Below, in pieces: positions 43,884-54,202 of a DNA stretch of 64,000 bases. This DNA is from Desulfomicrobium orale DSM 12838 (GTDB lineage Bacteria; Desulfobacterota; Desulfovibrionia; Desulfovibrionales; Desulfomicrobiaceae): assembly GCF_001553625.1 (NCBI RefSeq), contig NZ_CP014230.1, positions 2,719,375-2,783,374 of the forward strand, read 5' to 3'. Position 1 is the first letter of the stretch. Each line of letters opens with the position of its first letter. Made by a program: the position numbers and the translations under genes. The notes under the pieces are model-generated. The model saw only the letters and a list, made by a program, of their open reading frames with translations. It was not told the origin of the DNA and searched no databases.

Positions 43884-45176
43884 TCACCTCGCGTCCAGAT
43901 AATCGCTGTACCAAAGGCCACCCAGCGGCAAACCTTCGGCCACCATGTTTTTGACGATGGCATCATCGCTCGCTCTGCGAATTACCGAACAGCCATCTGG
44001 TCCTTTCTCGAGGATCCAGACCTCGGCAGGTTCCAAGGCATCGACCAGGTAGGGCTGGTGAGTCGTGATGAAAACCTGAGAGCCTCCTTTACGGCCTGTT
44101 GCATGATCACGGAATTCTTTTGCCAAGGATTCGAGAAGTTTGTGGTATAAGCCATTTTCCGGCTCTTCAATACATAAAAATGGTGGCGGTGTCGGGTCTT
44201 CGAGCAACAGGAGGTACGCGAATACCTTCAAGGTGCCATCCGACATTTGCTGCGAATAAAACGGGTCTTGAAAACCTCTGTCATTGAACCGCAGCAGCAA
44301 GCGGCCATCGTTTGTCTTTTCCGTATCGATCTTGTCGATGCCGGGAATTTTTTCTGCAATCCGGTTCAGAATCGCCAGGAAACGCTTGGGATGTTCCCGC
44401 TCCATGAATTGCACAACGTTTCCAAGATTGTCTCCATGTATATTGAGATGCTTCTGAGGCCCGGCGAGGGGTAGGCTCCTGGCCGCGTCTGGAGTGAAAT
44501 AGCTGAGGTACCACCCTTCGATAAATTTGCGGAACGCGGAGATTCTCGGATGCTGTTTCAATGAACCCAGCGTGGCAATCCCGAGTTTGCGCATGTCCTC
44601 AAGCTCGACAACCTCGGTGTCTCTGGATTCTTCTTGGGTCTCCCCCGATTTGATGGACTCCATCAATCCCAACAAATCAGAGTCCCCCTGTTCTTCGTCA
44701 ATCTGACGGGCCACCTGATAGCCTCTCCAAACAACTCCTTTTCCACTGCCCAACAAAAGAAACGAAAAAGGGCGACCGTGCTTCTGGCCTTTTCGTCTCT
44801 GTCTGAGTCGCTCTCTCAAAACATAAGGCCGGTCTGACTTATCAACATCAATGGCAATTTCATAGGTGATGGGCCGGGCATTCCCATCTTCTCTGTAATA
44901 GACCTCGAATTCGATAGGTCCTTTTTGACCTTGCGTGCGAATACGCTCAAAACCTCCCCTGCCGCGAGAGTCGCACGCCTCTTCTACACCTGACTTCAAA
45001 GCATCCGCAAGGAACCCGAAGGCGTCAAACAGCGTACTTTTACCAACCCCATTTTTTCCAATGACGGCTGTCATCGGGGTGAGTGGCTCTTCCTTCTGCT
45101 GATCCCAGAGGCGACCAAGTGTAACATCTTTTAACGCCCTGAAATTTTTTACGCGAAAACCTTTTATTTTTGCCAT
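43884..45176 (-). CDS. AAA ATPase (AAA_21/RloA-like), probable defence module
   Basis: A 430-residue ABC/RecF-type ATPase. The start IKGFRVKNFRALKDVTL and Walker A VIGKNGVGKSTLFDAFG (about 40) match the DUF2813/AAA_21 group. The signature SQQMSDGTLKVFAYLLLL (about 308) and Walker B PPPFLCIEEPENGLY (about 333) follow, then FITTHQPYLVDAL. GGAGGGG precedes 45176. It is upstream of the DUF4276-like gene with 4 bases between. The pair resembles RloA/RloB and Abi-type two-component systems, which may cleave tRNA or DNA on infection. Lower GC suggests horizontal transfer. Confidence 0.8.
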   Translation of the reverse strand: MAKIKGFRVKNFRALKDVTLGRLWDQQKEEPLTPMTAVIGKNGVGKSTLFDAFGFLADALKSGVEEACDSRGRGGFERIRTQGQKGPIEFEVYYREDGNARPITYEIAIDVDKSDRPYVLRERLRQRRKGQKHGRPFSFLLLGSGKGVVWRGYQVARQIDEEQGDSDLLGLMESIKSGETQEESRDTEVVELEDMRKLGIATLGSLKQHPRISAFRKFIEGWYLSYFTPDAARSLPLAGPQKHLNIHGDNLGNVVQFMEREHPKRFLAILNRIAEKIPGIDKIDTEKTNDGRLLLRFNDRGFQDPFYSQQMSDGTLKVFAYLLLLEDPTPPPFLCIEEPENGLYHKLLESLAKEFRDHATGRKGGSQVFITTHQPYLVDALEPAEVWILEKGPDGCSVIRRASDDAIVKNMVAEGLPLGGLWYSDYLDAR

Positions 45177-45409
45177 TATTCCCCTCCCGTTCACGTCACC
45201 GCCTGATCATACCACATGAGCAGCTTGGGGTCTTCTTCCAGAACGCTGCCTGAGCTCTTGTCGACTGCGGCGGCAATGTAGTCTTACTCCTGTCAAATTA
45301 TCCCCTCTTTACTCCGCAATATGCCCTAGCTCATGTCCATGGCGTCTTTCGGCCATGAAGCCACTCTGTCTCTAGCCTCAAAAAACCTGCTGAAAAACAC
45401 CCCGCCACC

Positions 45410-46867
45410 CTACCCGTCCAGGCCGCCCAGCAGGATGTATTTGGTCTCCAGATACTCATCCAGCCCCTGTCTGCCACCCTCGCGGCCCAGGCCGCTTTCC
45501 TTCACGCCGCCGAAGGGTGTCTCACCCGTGGCCAGGGTGGTTTCGTTGGCGCCGACCATGCCGTATTCCAGCCTGCCAGCCACCCGCCACATCCGGGCCA
45601 GATCGCGGGTGAAGACATAGCTCGCCAGACCGTAGGACGTGTCGTTGGCCAGGGCCACGGCCTCATCCTCGGTGGAAAACATGGTCACGGGCGCCACGGG
45701 TCCGAAAATTTCCTCCCGGAAAAGCCGCATCTGCGGCGTGACCCCGGTGACCACGGTGGGCTCGAAAAAGCCGCCGCCCAGAGCGGGCTGTTTGCCCCCG
45801 CAGACGATGGCCGCGCCCTTGGCCGTGGCGTCATCCAGCAGCTCCCGCATGAAGCCGGGAGTTTTGGCGTCGATGAGCGGCCCCTGGGTCACGCCGGGTT
45901 TCGTGCCGTCACCCAGCACGATTTTTTCCGCTTCGGCCTTGAGGCGGTGGACGAACTCGTCATGAATTTCGCTCTCAACCAGAAAGCGGTTGACGCAGAT
46001 GCAGGTCTGCCCGGCGTTGCGGAATTTGCATCCCACGGCCTGACGCACGGCCGCGTCCATGTCGCCGTCCCGGAACAGGATGAAAGGCGCGTTGCCGCCC
46101 AGCTCGAAAGAGAGCTTTTTCATGGTCGGAGCGCAGCGGGCCATGAGCTCCTTGCCCACGGGAGTGGAGCCGGTGAAGCTGAGCGCCCGCACCTGAGGGC
46201 TCTGGCACAGGACATCGCCGATTTCCCGCGCGCTCCCCGTGATGACGGAGAAAATTCCGGCCGGAATGCCCGCGCGCTCAGCCAGCACGGCCAAAGCCAG
46301 AGCGGAGAACGGCGTGGCCGAAGCGGGCTTGACGATGATGGGGCAGCCTACGGCCAGGGCCGGAGCGGCTTTGCGCGTGATCATGGAACTGGGAAAGTTC
46401 CACGGCGTGATGGCCGCGGCCACACCCACGGGCTGGCGGATGACCAGAGGCTGTTTCCCCGGCCACGGGGTGGGGATGATTTCCCCGTAGGCCCGGCGGC
46501 CTTCCTCGGCGAACCAGTCGATGTACGAACATCCGGCCATGATTTCGCCTTTGGCCTCGGCCAGAGGCTTGCCCTGCTCCGACGTCAGAATCAGGGCCAG
46601 GTCATCGATGTTTTCCACGATCAGGTCGTGCCAGGCGTGCAGCAGACGGCCGCGCTCTCTGGCCGTTTTTGCGCTCCACCGGGGAAAAGCCCGGCCGGCG
46701 GCGGCAATGGCCCTTTCCGTTTCCGCCCGGCCGCAACCGGGCACGGAGCCGATGGTTTCGCCCGTAGCCTTGTTGGCAACGGCCATGACGCTTTTATCGT
46801 CCGCTTCGGTCCACTGGCCGCCGATCAGGCAGGCTTGGCGCAGCAGGGAAGGGTCCTTCAGATTCAT
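45410..46867 (-). CDS. gabD: NAD(P)-dependent aldehyde dehydrogenase, succinate-semialdehyde type
   Basis: A 485-residue ALDH. ITPWNFPSSMITRK near residue 143, FTGSTPVGKELM near 231, the general base Glu in FELGGNAP near 254, and the catalytic Cys in GQTCICVNRF near 290 are in place. The pattern EEIFGPVAPV and ETPFGGVKESGLGREGG fits the GabD group acting on succinate semialdehyde, though other aliphatic semialdehydes are possible. AAGGAG precedes ATG 46867. It stands alone between the defence module and a lipoprotein. Confidence 0.9.
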   Translation of the reverse strand: MNLKDPSLLRQACLIGGQWTEADDKSVMAVANKATGETIGSVPGCGRAETERAIAAAGRAFPRWSAKTARERGRLLHAWHDLIVENIDDLALILTSEQGKPLAEAKGEIMAGCSYIDWFAEEGRRAYGEIIPTPWPGKQPLVIRQPVGVAAAITPWNFPSSMITRKAAPALAVGCPIIVKPASATPFSALALAVLAERAGIPAGIFSVITGSAREIGDVLCQSPQVRALSFTGSTPVGKELMARCAPTMKKLSFELGGNAPFILFRDGDMDAAVRQAVGCKFRNAGQTCICVNRFLVESEIHDEFVHRLKAEAEKIVLGDGTKPGVTQGPLIDAKTPGFMRELLDDATAKGAAIVCGGKQPALGGGFFEPTVVTGVTPQMRLFREEIFGPVAPVTMFSTEDEAVALANDTSYGLASYVFTRDLARMWRVAGRLEYGMVGANETTLATGETPFGGVKESGLGREGGRQGLDEYLETKYILLGGLDG

Positions 46868-46924
46868 ATGCGCTCCTTGTGCTTGGCGTGAAATTGACAT
46901 GAAAATATTCTCCCGCGGTCTGTA

Positions 46925-47284
46925 TCATTTGATCATGATCCAGCCGTCCGGGCCTTCGACAAAGCGGGCGGAGACGATTTCCCGCGAACGCCCGGACACC
47001 GGCACGGTCATGTCCAGTTCCACGTCGCAGATGTAGCCCGGCGCATTTCGGGCCGAAACGCAGCCGATCTTTCTGACGCCGTGCAGTTCCTTTTTGCCCA
47101 GCATGTCCGTCAGGGTCTTGCCCGCCTCGCCGAAGACCTTTCCGGCTTCGGTCAGCGAGGCGGCGTCCTGATCCAGGCTTCTCTCCACGGCGGCGCGCAG
47201 ATCCTCCCCGGAGGGCTCGCCCAGGCATCCGGCCAGCGGGAACAGCAAAAGAAAAAACGCCAGATATTTCAGAGGATGCTTCAT
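46925..47284 (-). CDS. Small lipoprotein, function unknown
   Basis: A 119-residue secreted protein. The N-terminus has a hydrophobic signal ending in the lipobox LAGC at about residue 20. The mature part starts with a helix (DLRAAVERSL) and ends with a compact domain with two Cys (GCVSARNAPGYICDVELDM). It is anchored to the membrane or periplasmic side. Nothing in the sequence shows an activity. The ATG at 47284 was chosen because it gives a proper signal peptide. It diverges from metX. Confidence 0.75.
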   Translation of the reverse strand: MKHPLKYLAFFLLLFPLAGCLGEPSGEDLRAAVERSLDQDAASLTEAGKVFGEAGKTLTDMLGKKELHGVRKIGCVSARNAPGYICDVELDMTVPVSGRSREIVSARFVEGPDGWIMIK

Positions 47285-47457
47285 GATGATACCCTTGCGG
47301 AATGGCCGGGGCCGGGTGCGCCCCGCCGGGAGGTGTGATCCGGGTGCGGCGAAGCGCCCGCCCGCCGCGATTTCCGGTTCATGTCCGCCGCGTCTTCCCT
47401 TGTCAACGGCGGTCCATCCTTGACCGGAGGCGTGCCGGTTCGTACATCCGGGCGCAT

Positions 47458-48603
47458 ATGACAAAAAACACCACTGCAAGTGTGGGCCTGGTCCGCACGC
47501 AATTCTTCACCTTCGGCCACAAGCCCGAGGCTATGGTTCTGGACAGCGGTGTGGCTCTGTCGCCCGTAACCCTGGCCTACGAGACATACGGCGCCCTCAA
47601 CGCCGACCGCTCCAACGCGGTGCTCATCTGCCACGCCCTGACCGGCGACGCCCACGTGGCCGGATACCATTCGGACGAGGACAAGCCCGGCTGGTGGGAA
47701 GATTACGTCGGCCCGGGCAAGCCCATCGACACGGACCGCTATTTCGTGATCTGCTCCAACGTGCTGGGCAGCTGCATGGGCTCTTCCGGCCCGGCGTCCC
47801 TCAATCCGGCCACGGGTGGCTACTGGGGGCTCGATTTTCCGCTGGTGACCATCGCCGACATGGTCCGGGCCCAGCGGGAACTGCTCCGCCACCTGGGCAT
47901 CGAGCATCTGCTGGCCGTGATCGGCGGCTCTCTCGGGGGCATGCAGGCCCTGCAATGGGCGGCCAGCTATCCGGACATGATGGACGGCGTGCTGGCCCTG
48001 GCCACCACCAGCCGCCACTCGCCCCAGGCCATCGCCTTCAACGAAGTGGCGCGGCAGTCCATCATGAGCGACCCGCACTGGAACGGCGGCGACTACTACG
48101 ACGCCCAGCGGCCCGATCTGGGGCTGGCCGTGGCCCGCATGATCGGACACATCACCTATCTTTCGGACGAGTCCATGCACGTGAAGTTCGGCCGCGAACT
48201 GCGCCACGGCGGCGGCTTCGCCTTCAACTTCGAAACGGAATTCCAAGTGGAAAGCTACCTGCACCATCAGGGCAAGAAATTCGTGGAACGCTTCGACGCC
48301 AACGCCTTCCTTTACGTGACCAAGGCCGCCGACTACTTCGATCTGGATCTGACCAATTCCGACAGCCCGGCCCGACAGGCTCTGGGGCGGACAAAAGCCC
48401 GCTTTCTGCTGGTTTCCTTCACCTCGGACTGGCTCTACCCCACCTATCAGTCCCGGCAGGTGGTGGAGGTGCTGAAGCAACTGGGGCGGGACGCGACCTT
48501 CTGCGAGATCACGGCGGCCTGGGGACACGACGCCTTTCTGCTCCCCGGCACGCATCTGGAGACGGCCATCGGCGGCTTTCTGGGAGGACTCCATGCACGC
48601 TGA
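47458..48603 (+). CDS. metX: Homoserine O-acetyltransferase
   Basis: A 381-residue alpha/beta hydrolase-fold enzyme. LICHALTGDAH near residue 60, the nucleophile Ser in VIGGSLGGMQAL near 157 and C-terminal WGHDAFLL with the His match MetX. It activates homoserine with acetyl-CoA (or succinyl-CoA in some relatives) for methionine synthesis. It overlaps metW by 11 bases and is followed by metY, the classical Proteobacterial arrangement. The start lacks a strong Shine-Dalgarno. Confidence 0.95.
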   Translation: MTKNTTASVGLVRTQFFTFGHKPEAMVLDSGVALSPVTLAYETYGALNADRSNAVLICHALTGDAHVAGYHSDEDKPGWWEDYVGPGKPIDTDRYFVICSNVLGSCMGSSGPASLNPATGGYWGLDFPLVTIADMVRAQRELLRHLGIEHLLAVIGGSLGGMQALQWAASYPDMMDGVLALATTSRHSPQAIAFNEVARQSIMSDPHWNGGDYYDAQRPDLGLAVARMIGHITYLSDESMHVKFGRELRHGGGFAFNFETEFQVESYLHHQGKKFVERFDANAFLYVTKAADYFDLDLTNSDSPARQALGRTKARFLLVSFTSDWLYPTYQSRQVVEVLKQLGRDATFCEITAAWGHDAFLLPGTHLETAIGGFLGGLHAR

Positions 48604-49222
48604 CACAGGCGCGGAACTTCGCTTTGACCTGCGCATCGTGGCCTCGTGGATCGAGCCGGGCTCGCGGGTGCTGGATCTGGGCTGCGGCGACGGGCGGCTA
48701 CTGCGCGTGCTGCGCGATGCCAAAAACGTGCGCGGACTGGGCATAGAACACGACGAGGAAGAGGTCGTCGCGGCCATAGCCCAGGGGCTGTCCGTGATAC
48801 ATGGAGACATCAATCAGGAGCTGACCGGTTTTCCGGACAACGCCTTCGACTATGTGGTGGTCAGCCAGACCCTGCAACAGGCATACGCGCCCACGGAACT
48901 GATCCGGCAGATGCTGCGGGTGGGCAGGCTCGGCATCGTCAGTTTCCCCAATTTCTGCTACTGGCGGATCAGATTGCAGATGCTCTGCTCCGGGCACGTG
49001 CCCGTCACCAGGGAACTGCCGTTTCACTGGTACGACACGCCCAACATCCGTGTGCTCAGTCTGGAGGACTTCCGGCGCTACTCGCGGGCCGTGCCCTTCA
49101 CGGTGCGGCGGTCCCTGGCCGTGAACCCGTCCGCCGGAGGCGGCCTGCGGGAAGTGCGGTTCTGGCCGAATCTGGCGGCCTCCTACGGAATATTCATGAT
49201 TTCCGGGACACAGAGCGGATAG
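48593..49222 (+). CDS. metW: MetW methyltransferase-like protein
   Basis: A 209-residue protein with a class I methyltransferase fold. GSRVLDLGCGDGRLLR (about 21) is motif I, and VIHGDINQELTGFPDN and DYVVVSQTLQQ follow. MetW forms a stable partner of MetX in Proteobacteria and supports its activity. It starts inside the end of metX. The SAM-binding residues are conserved but a methyl-transfer reaction is not proven for the family. Confidence 0.94.
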   Translation: MHADTGAELRFDLRIVASWIEPGSRVLDLGCGDGRLLRVLRDAKNVRGLGIEHDEEEVVAAIAQGLSVIHGDINQELTGFPDNAFDYVVVSQTLQQAYAPTELIRQMLRVGRLGIVSFPNFCYWRIRLQMLCSGHVPVTRELPFHWYDTPNIRVLSLEDFRRYSRAVPFTVRRSLAVNPSAGGGLREVRFWPNLAASYGIFMISGTQSG

Positions 49223-49329
49223 GGCCTTTATTTTGCGCCCCGGCGGCACTGCCCGGCGGGCCGAATACGGACACGGCCCCGACGCGGCATTTACGCGAAA
49301 TTCACGTTCAACAGTTTTGGAGGGCACAC

Positions 49330-50592
49330 ATGCGATTTGAAACCCAGGCCGTGCACAGCGGCTGCACACCCGACGCCACGGGCTCCCGCGCCGTTCCCGT
49401 ACACCGTACCGCGGCCTACCAGTTCCGGGACACGGACCACGCCGCCGATCTCTTCGCCCTGCGCGAGGCGGGACATATTTACTCCCGCATCAGCAACCCG
49501 ACCCAGGAGGCCCTGGAAACCCGGCTGGCCGCGCTGGAAGGCGGCAAAGGCGCGCTGGCTCTGTCTTCGGGCACCGCGGCCATCCATTACACGGTCATCA
49601 ACATCTGCCGTCAGGGCGATGAAATGATCTCGTCCACCAATCTGTACGGCGGCACCCACACCATGTTCGCCTACATCCTGCCCGACGCGGGCATCACCAC
49701 CCGCTTCGTGGACATCCACAATGCGGATGCCGTACGCGCGGCCATCACGGACAAGACCCGGCTCATTTTCACGGAAGCCATCGGCAATCCGGCCCTGGAC
49801 GTGGTCAATGTCAGGGAGCTGGCCCAAATCGCCCACGAACACGGCCTGCCTCTGGTGGTGGACGGCACCTTCACCACGCCGTACCTGTTCCGGCCCCTGG
49901 AGCACGGAGCGGACATCGTGATTCACTCCCTGACCAAATGGATGGGCGGATACGGCACCATTATCGGCGGAGCGGTGATCGACGGCGGCAGCTTCGACTG
50001 GACCGATCCGAAATTCGCCCTCTACAACGAGCCGGACCATTCCTACCACGGCCTGCGCTACGCCCGCGATCTGGGCGATCTGAACCATCTGGCCTTCATC
50101 ATGCGCATGCGGCTGGTGCCCCTGCGCAATCTCGGCGCCTGCATGAGCCCGGACAACTGCTGGCTGTTCCTGCAGGGTCTGGAAACCCTGCCCCTGCGCA
50201 TGGAACGCCACAGCGAGAACGCCCTGGCCGTGGCCGAATTTCTGTCCCGCCATCCCAAGGTGTCCTGGGTGCGCTATCCCGGCCTGCCAAGCGACCCCTC
50301 GTATCCGCTGGCCAGAGACATGTTCCCGCGCGGCTGCGGCGGCATGGTGGTCTTCGGCGTGGCCGGAGGACTGGAGGCCGGCCGGACCTTCATCAACAGA
50401 CTGAAGCTCATTTCGCATCTGGCCAACGTGGGCGACGCCAAGACTCTGGCCATCCACCCGGCCAGCACCACGCATTCCCAGCTGGACGCCAGACAGCAGC
50501 AGGCGGGAGGCATCACCCCGGATCTGATCCGCCTGTCCGTGGGCATCGAGCATATCGACGACATTCTGGAAGATCTGGACCAGGCGCTGTAA
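49330..50592 (+). CDS. metY: O-acetylhomoserine sulfhydrylase
   Basis: A 420-residue fold-type I PLP enzyme of the Cys/Met metabolism family. FETQAVHSGCTPD at the start, SRISNPTQEALETRLA near 57, the ALSSGTAAIH segment and the PLP Lys in HSLTKWMGGYGT near 205 are diagnostic. The insert SYHGLRYARDLGDL points to the O-acetylhomoserine type (MetY) rather than cystathionine gamma-synthase. It makes homocysteine from O-acetylhomoserine and sulfide, suiting a sulfide producer. GGAGGG precedes the ATG. Follows metX and metW. Confidence 0.94.
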   Translation: MRFETQAVHSGCTPDATGSRAVPVHRTAAYQFRDTDHAADLFALREAGHIYSRISNPTQEALETRLAALEGGKGALALSSGTAAIHYTVINICRQGDEMISSTNLYGGTHTMFAYILPDAGITTRFVDIHNADAVRAAITDKTRLIFTEAIGNPALDVVNVRELAQIAHEHGLPLVVDGTFTTPYLFRPLEHGADIVIHSLTKWMGGYGTIIGGAVIDGGSFDWTDPKFALYNEPDHSYHGLRYARDLGDLNHLAFIMRMRLVPLRNLGACMSPDNCWLFLQGLETLPLRMERHSENALAVAEFLSRHPKVSWVRYPGLPSDPSYPLARDMFPRGCGGMVVFGVAGGLEAGRTFINRLKLISHLANVGDAKTLAIHPASTTHSQLDARQQQAGGITPDLIRLSVGIEHIDDILEDLDQAL

Positions 50593-50697
50593 AGTGTACG
50601 GAAAGCGATATGGCAAAGGCGTTCGGAACTTCCGGGACAAAACTTCGGAGATTCCGGGCGGTTTCCTTTTCTCATGTTTTTCAACGCGGAGAACACC

Positions 50698-51801
<1,104 letters not shown>

Positions 51802-51845
51802 CCCGAATCCCGGCGTGAAAAAAGAGCCTGCGGCCATCTGAAATC

Positions 51846-52883
51846 ATGACCGACCTCTCCACCTTCGAGCCTGCCCGTATCCTGCTCTGCCAGCTCCGGC
51901 AGATCGGCGACGTGCTCCTGTCCACGCCGTCCATCCGCCTGCTGGCCGAACGGTTCCCCCAGGCGGAGATAGATGTCTTCACCGAGAAAAAGTGCCTTCC
52001 GGTGCTGGAAAATAATCCGCGCATCCATTCTGTCTGGGCCGTGGACAGAAAAAAGCTGCCCACCTTTTTCCATGAACTGGCTTTTTATGCCCGCATCGCC
52101 CGCCGGAAGTACGATCTGGTGGTGGATTTCCAGCAGCTGCCGCGCTGCCGGTTCGTGACGCTGTTCAGCCGCGCCGGAGTCCGCCTGAGCTACCCGCCGC
52201 CCTGGTACAACCGCCCTCTCTACACCCACACCGTCCGGCCGGTGGATGGTTATTCGGGCATGTTCCGGGCCAGCCTCCTCGCGCCGCTGAACATCCGCTG
52301 GCAGGGAGAACCGCCGGAGCTTTTTCTGACGGATGCGGAAAAGAAACGGGCCGCCGGATATCTGGCCGGGCACGCCCTCGCGCCCGGAAATTTCATCACC
52401 CTGGACCCCACTCACCGCCGCTCCACCCGGCTGTGGCCCGCGCGGCATTACGGACGGCTGATCGGTCAGGTCCACGCCGCCCGGCCGGACCTGCGCTTCT
52501 TCATCCTGTACGGTCCGGGCGAAAGGGATATGGCCCGCGAAGTGTTGAGCCATTGTCCCGCCCCCGCCGCCTGTGTCCTCCCGGACGAGGTCATCGGCCT
52601 GCGCCAGATGGCCGCCGTGCAGTCTCTGGCCCGCCTGCATGTGGGCAACTGTTCTGCGCCCAGACATTTCGCCGTTGCCGTGGGCACGCCGTCCCTGACC
52701 GTTCTGGGGGCCACCAGCGGCGGCTGGCGGTTTCCGTCCGCGCGGCATCAGGATGTCCATCTGGATCTGCCCTGCCGTCCCTGCAACCAGAACACCTGCG
52801 CCCGGAAAGACCACGCCTGTCTGGAAAATCTGGAGCCGGAGCCCGTCGCCTCGCGGCTTCTGGACATGCTCGCCCTGAAATAG
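51846..52883 (+). CDS. Glycosyltransferase family 9 (heptosyltransferase-like)
   Basis: A 345-residue GT9 enzyme. The start ARILLCQLRQIGDVLLSTPSI is the standard acceptor-side loop. The C-terminal donor half contains DPTHRRSTRLWP (about 190), VGNCSAPRHFAVAVGTPS (about 265), and a Cys-rich tail with CRPCNQNTC and HACL. It should add heptose or a related residue to the lipopolysaccharide core. It lies 44 bases after pfkA and 88 bases before a PfpI-family gene, and is related to the truncated GT9 gene at the window start. Confidence 0.9.
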   Translation: MTDLSTFEPARILLCQLRQIGDVLLSTPSIRLLAERFPQAEIDVFTEKKCLPVLENNPRIHSVWAVDRKKLPTFFHELAFYARIARRKYDLVVDFQQLPRCRFVTLFSRAGVRLSYPPPWYNRPLYTHTVRPVDGYSGMFRASLLAPLNIRWQGEPPELFLTDAEKKRAAGYLAGHALAPGNFITLDPTHRRSTRLWPARHYGRLIGQVHAARPDLRFFILYGPGERDMAREVLSHCPAPAACVLPDEVIGLRQMAAVQSLARLHVGNCSAPRHFAVAVGTPSLTVLGATSGGWRFPSARHQDVHLDLPCRPCNQNTCARKDHACLENLEPEPVASRLLDMLALK

Positions 52884-52971
52884 CCGCTCTTGACAGGACA
52901 CTTTCCCCGGCTGCAGATTTCTTTCCATGCGGATCCGCCGCGTTCATCCTCAAACAAGGAGGCTTCTCATT

Positions 52972-53550
52972 ATGGCAAAAAAGATACTGATGCTGGTTGG
53001 CGATTATGTGGAAGACTATGAGGTGATGGTCCCCTTTCAGGCCCTGACCATGCTCGGCTACGCCGTGGATGCCGTGTGCCCGGACAAGAAGGCCGGAGAG
53101 TTCGTGCGCACGTCCATCCACGATTTCGAGGGCGACCAGACCTACAGCGAAAAACGCGGCCACAACTTCACCCTGAACAAGGACTTCACGGCGGTGGACA
53201 CGGCTGAATACGCCGGGCTGGTCATCCCCGGCGGACGCGCGCCGGAGTATATCCGCCTCAATCCGCGGGTGCTCGAAATCACGCGTGAATTCCATTCCGC
53301 GGGCAAACCTATCGCCGCCATCTGCCACGGGCCGCTGGTTCTGGTCACGGCGGGCGTGCTGCAGGGCAAAAGCTGCTCGGCCTACCCGGCCTGCGGACCG
53401 GACGTGACCTGCTCGGGCGGCAAATACGCCGACATCGCTCTGGACAAGGCCCATGTGGACGGCAATCTGGTCACGGCTCCGGCCTGGCCCGCACATCCGG
53501 ACTGGATCGCCAAGTTTGCCGCTCTGCTCGGCGCCAAAATCACCATCTGA
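52972..53550 (+). CDS. DJ-1/PfpI-family protein
   Basis: A 192-residue single-domain protein. [19 protein letters not shown] near the N-terminus gives the conserved Glu, and [15 protein letters not shown] near 108 contains the nucleophilic Cys-His elbow (CHG). These are intracellular proteins variously described as protease-like, chaperone or glyoxalase/deglycase. The [21 protein letters not shown] block fits the PfpI/YhbO group. CAAGGAGG precedes the ATG. The exact reaction is open. Confidence 0.9.
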   Translation: MAKKILMLVGDYVEDYEVMVPFQALTMLGYAVDAVCPDKKAGEFVRTSIHDFEGDQTYSEKRGHNFTLNKDFTAVDTAEYAGLVIPGGRAPEYIRLNPRVLEITREFHSAGKPIAAICHGPLVLVTAGVLQGKSCSAYPACGPDVTCSGGKYADIALDKAHVDGNLVTAPAWPAHPDWIAKFAALLGAKITI

Positions 53551-53561
53551 TTATCTCATGA

Positions 53562-53588
53562 AGGGGAGCGGAGCATACCCGCTCCCCT
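53562..53588. terminator. Stem-loop between convergent genes
   Basis: A perfect 10-bp stem AGGGGAGCGG/CCGCTCCCCT (53562-53571 with 53579-53588) around a 7-base loop, without a strong T tail. Likely a shared 3' end for the PfpI gene and the opposite-strand gene. Confidence 0.5.
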
Positions 53589-53602
53589 CCCTGACGGCTT
53601 CA

Positions 53603-54154
53603 TCAGGCTTCGGCATTCCCCTCGCGTCCAGCCAGGATGCTTCGCATATCCAGATTCATGTTTTTCACGCAGCTGTCTTTCAGATAGCAGCGCTCACAGC
53701 CATAGCGGTGGGGATAGGGCGTGATGGTGGAGTACTTACGGGACAGTGCTCCGGAATCCTGCATGACAAGGCCGATGCGCTCCAGAGTCCGCCGGATGGG
53801 TTTGGTCGGTTCGGGCACGGGCGCGCATTCCTTTTCCCCCAGCTCCGGCATGAGCATCTTCAGGGTGCCCATGATCATGGTCTGGGCGATGGCCTCATGC
53901 TTGAAGCCCTCCGATGGGGAATCCTGCCAGATGGCGTCCACCTCGCGTTCCACGGGCTCTTCCAGAAAAATGGCCACATGCTCCTTGCGTTCGCCCAGTT
54001 TGTAGATTTTCAGATGGGGCAGCCATTTTTCCCAGGTGTTCAGAACGGAGTGCATTTCCTGCGGCCCGATTTCATCCATCTGGGCCAGGAACAAAAAAGT
54101 GGAAAAGTCGAAATCCGGCTCGACGGCCAGAGGCGTGATGGCGAGTGTTTTCAT
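53603..54154 (-). CDS. Conserved protein with a C-terminal Cys motif, function unknown
   Basis: A 183-residue soluble protein that I do not recognise as a named family. The N-terminal part (about 1-110) is predicted mixed alpha/beta. The C-terminal segment has a Cys group CERCYLKDSC near residue 157, plausibly a metal site. The start at ATG 54154 is preferred over a longer frame that has no ribosome-binding site. It follows the LuxR-type regulator by 48 bases and may be its target or partner. Confidence 0.65.
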   Translation of the reverse strand: MKTLAITPLAVEPDFDFSTFLFLAQMDEIGPQEMHSVLNTWEKWLPHLKIYKLGERKEHVAIFLEEPVEREVDAIWQDSPSEGFKHEAIAQTMIMGTLKMLMPELGEKECAPVPEPTKPIRRTLERIGLVMQDSGALSRKYSTITPYPHRYGCERCYLKDSCVKNMNLDMRSILAGREGNAEA

Positions 54155-54202
54155 GAGGGAGTCCTGAAATGGGCGGCAGGCCGCCAAAAAGTCCGGAATG
54201 TC

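Noticed and set aside
47285..47457. SAM or other riboswitch before metX
   Set aside because: No SAM-I, SAM-II or SAH aptamer core is visible in the short divergent region.
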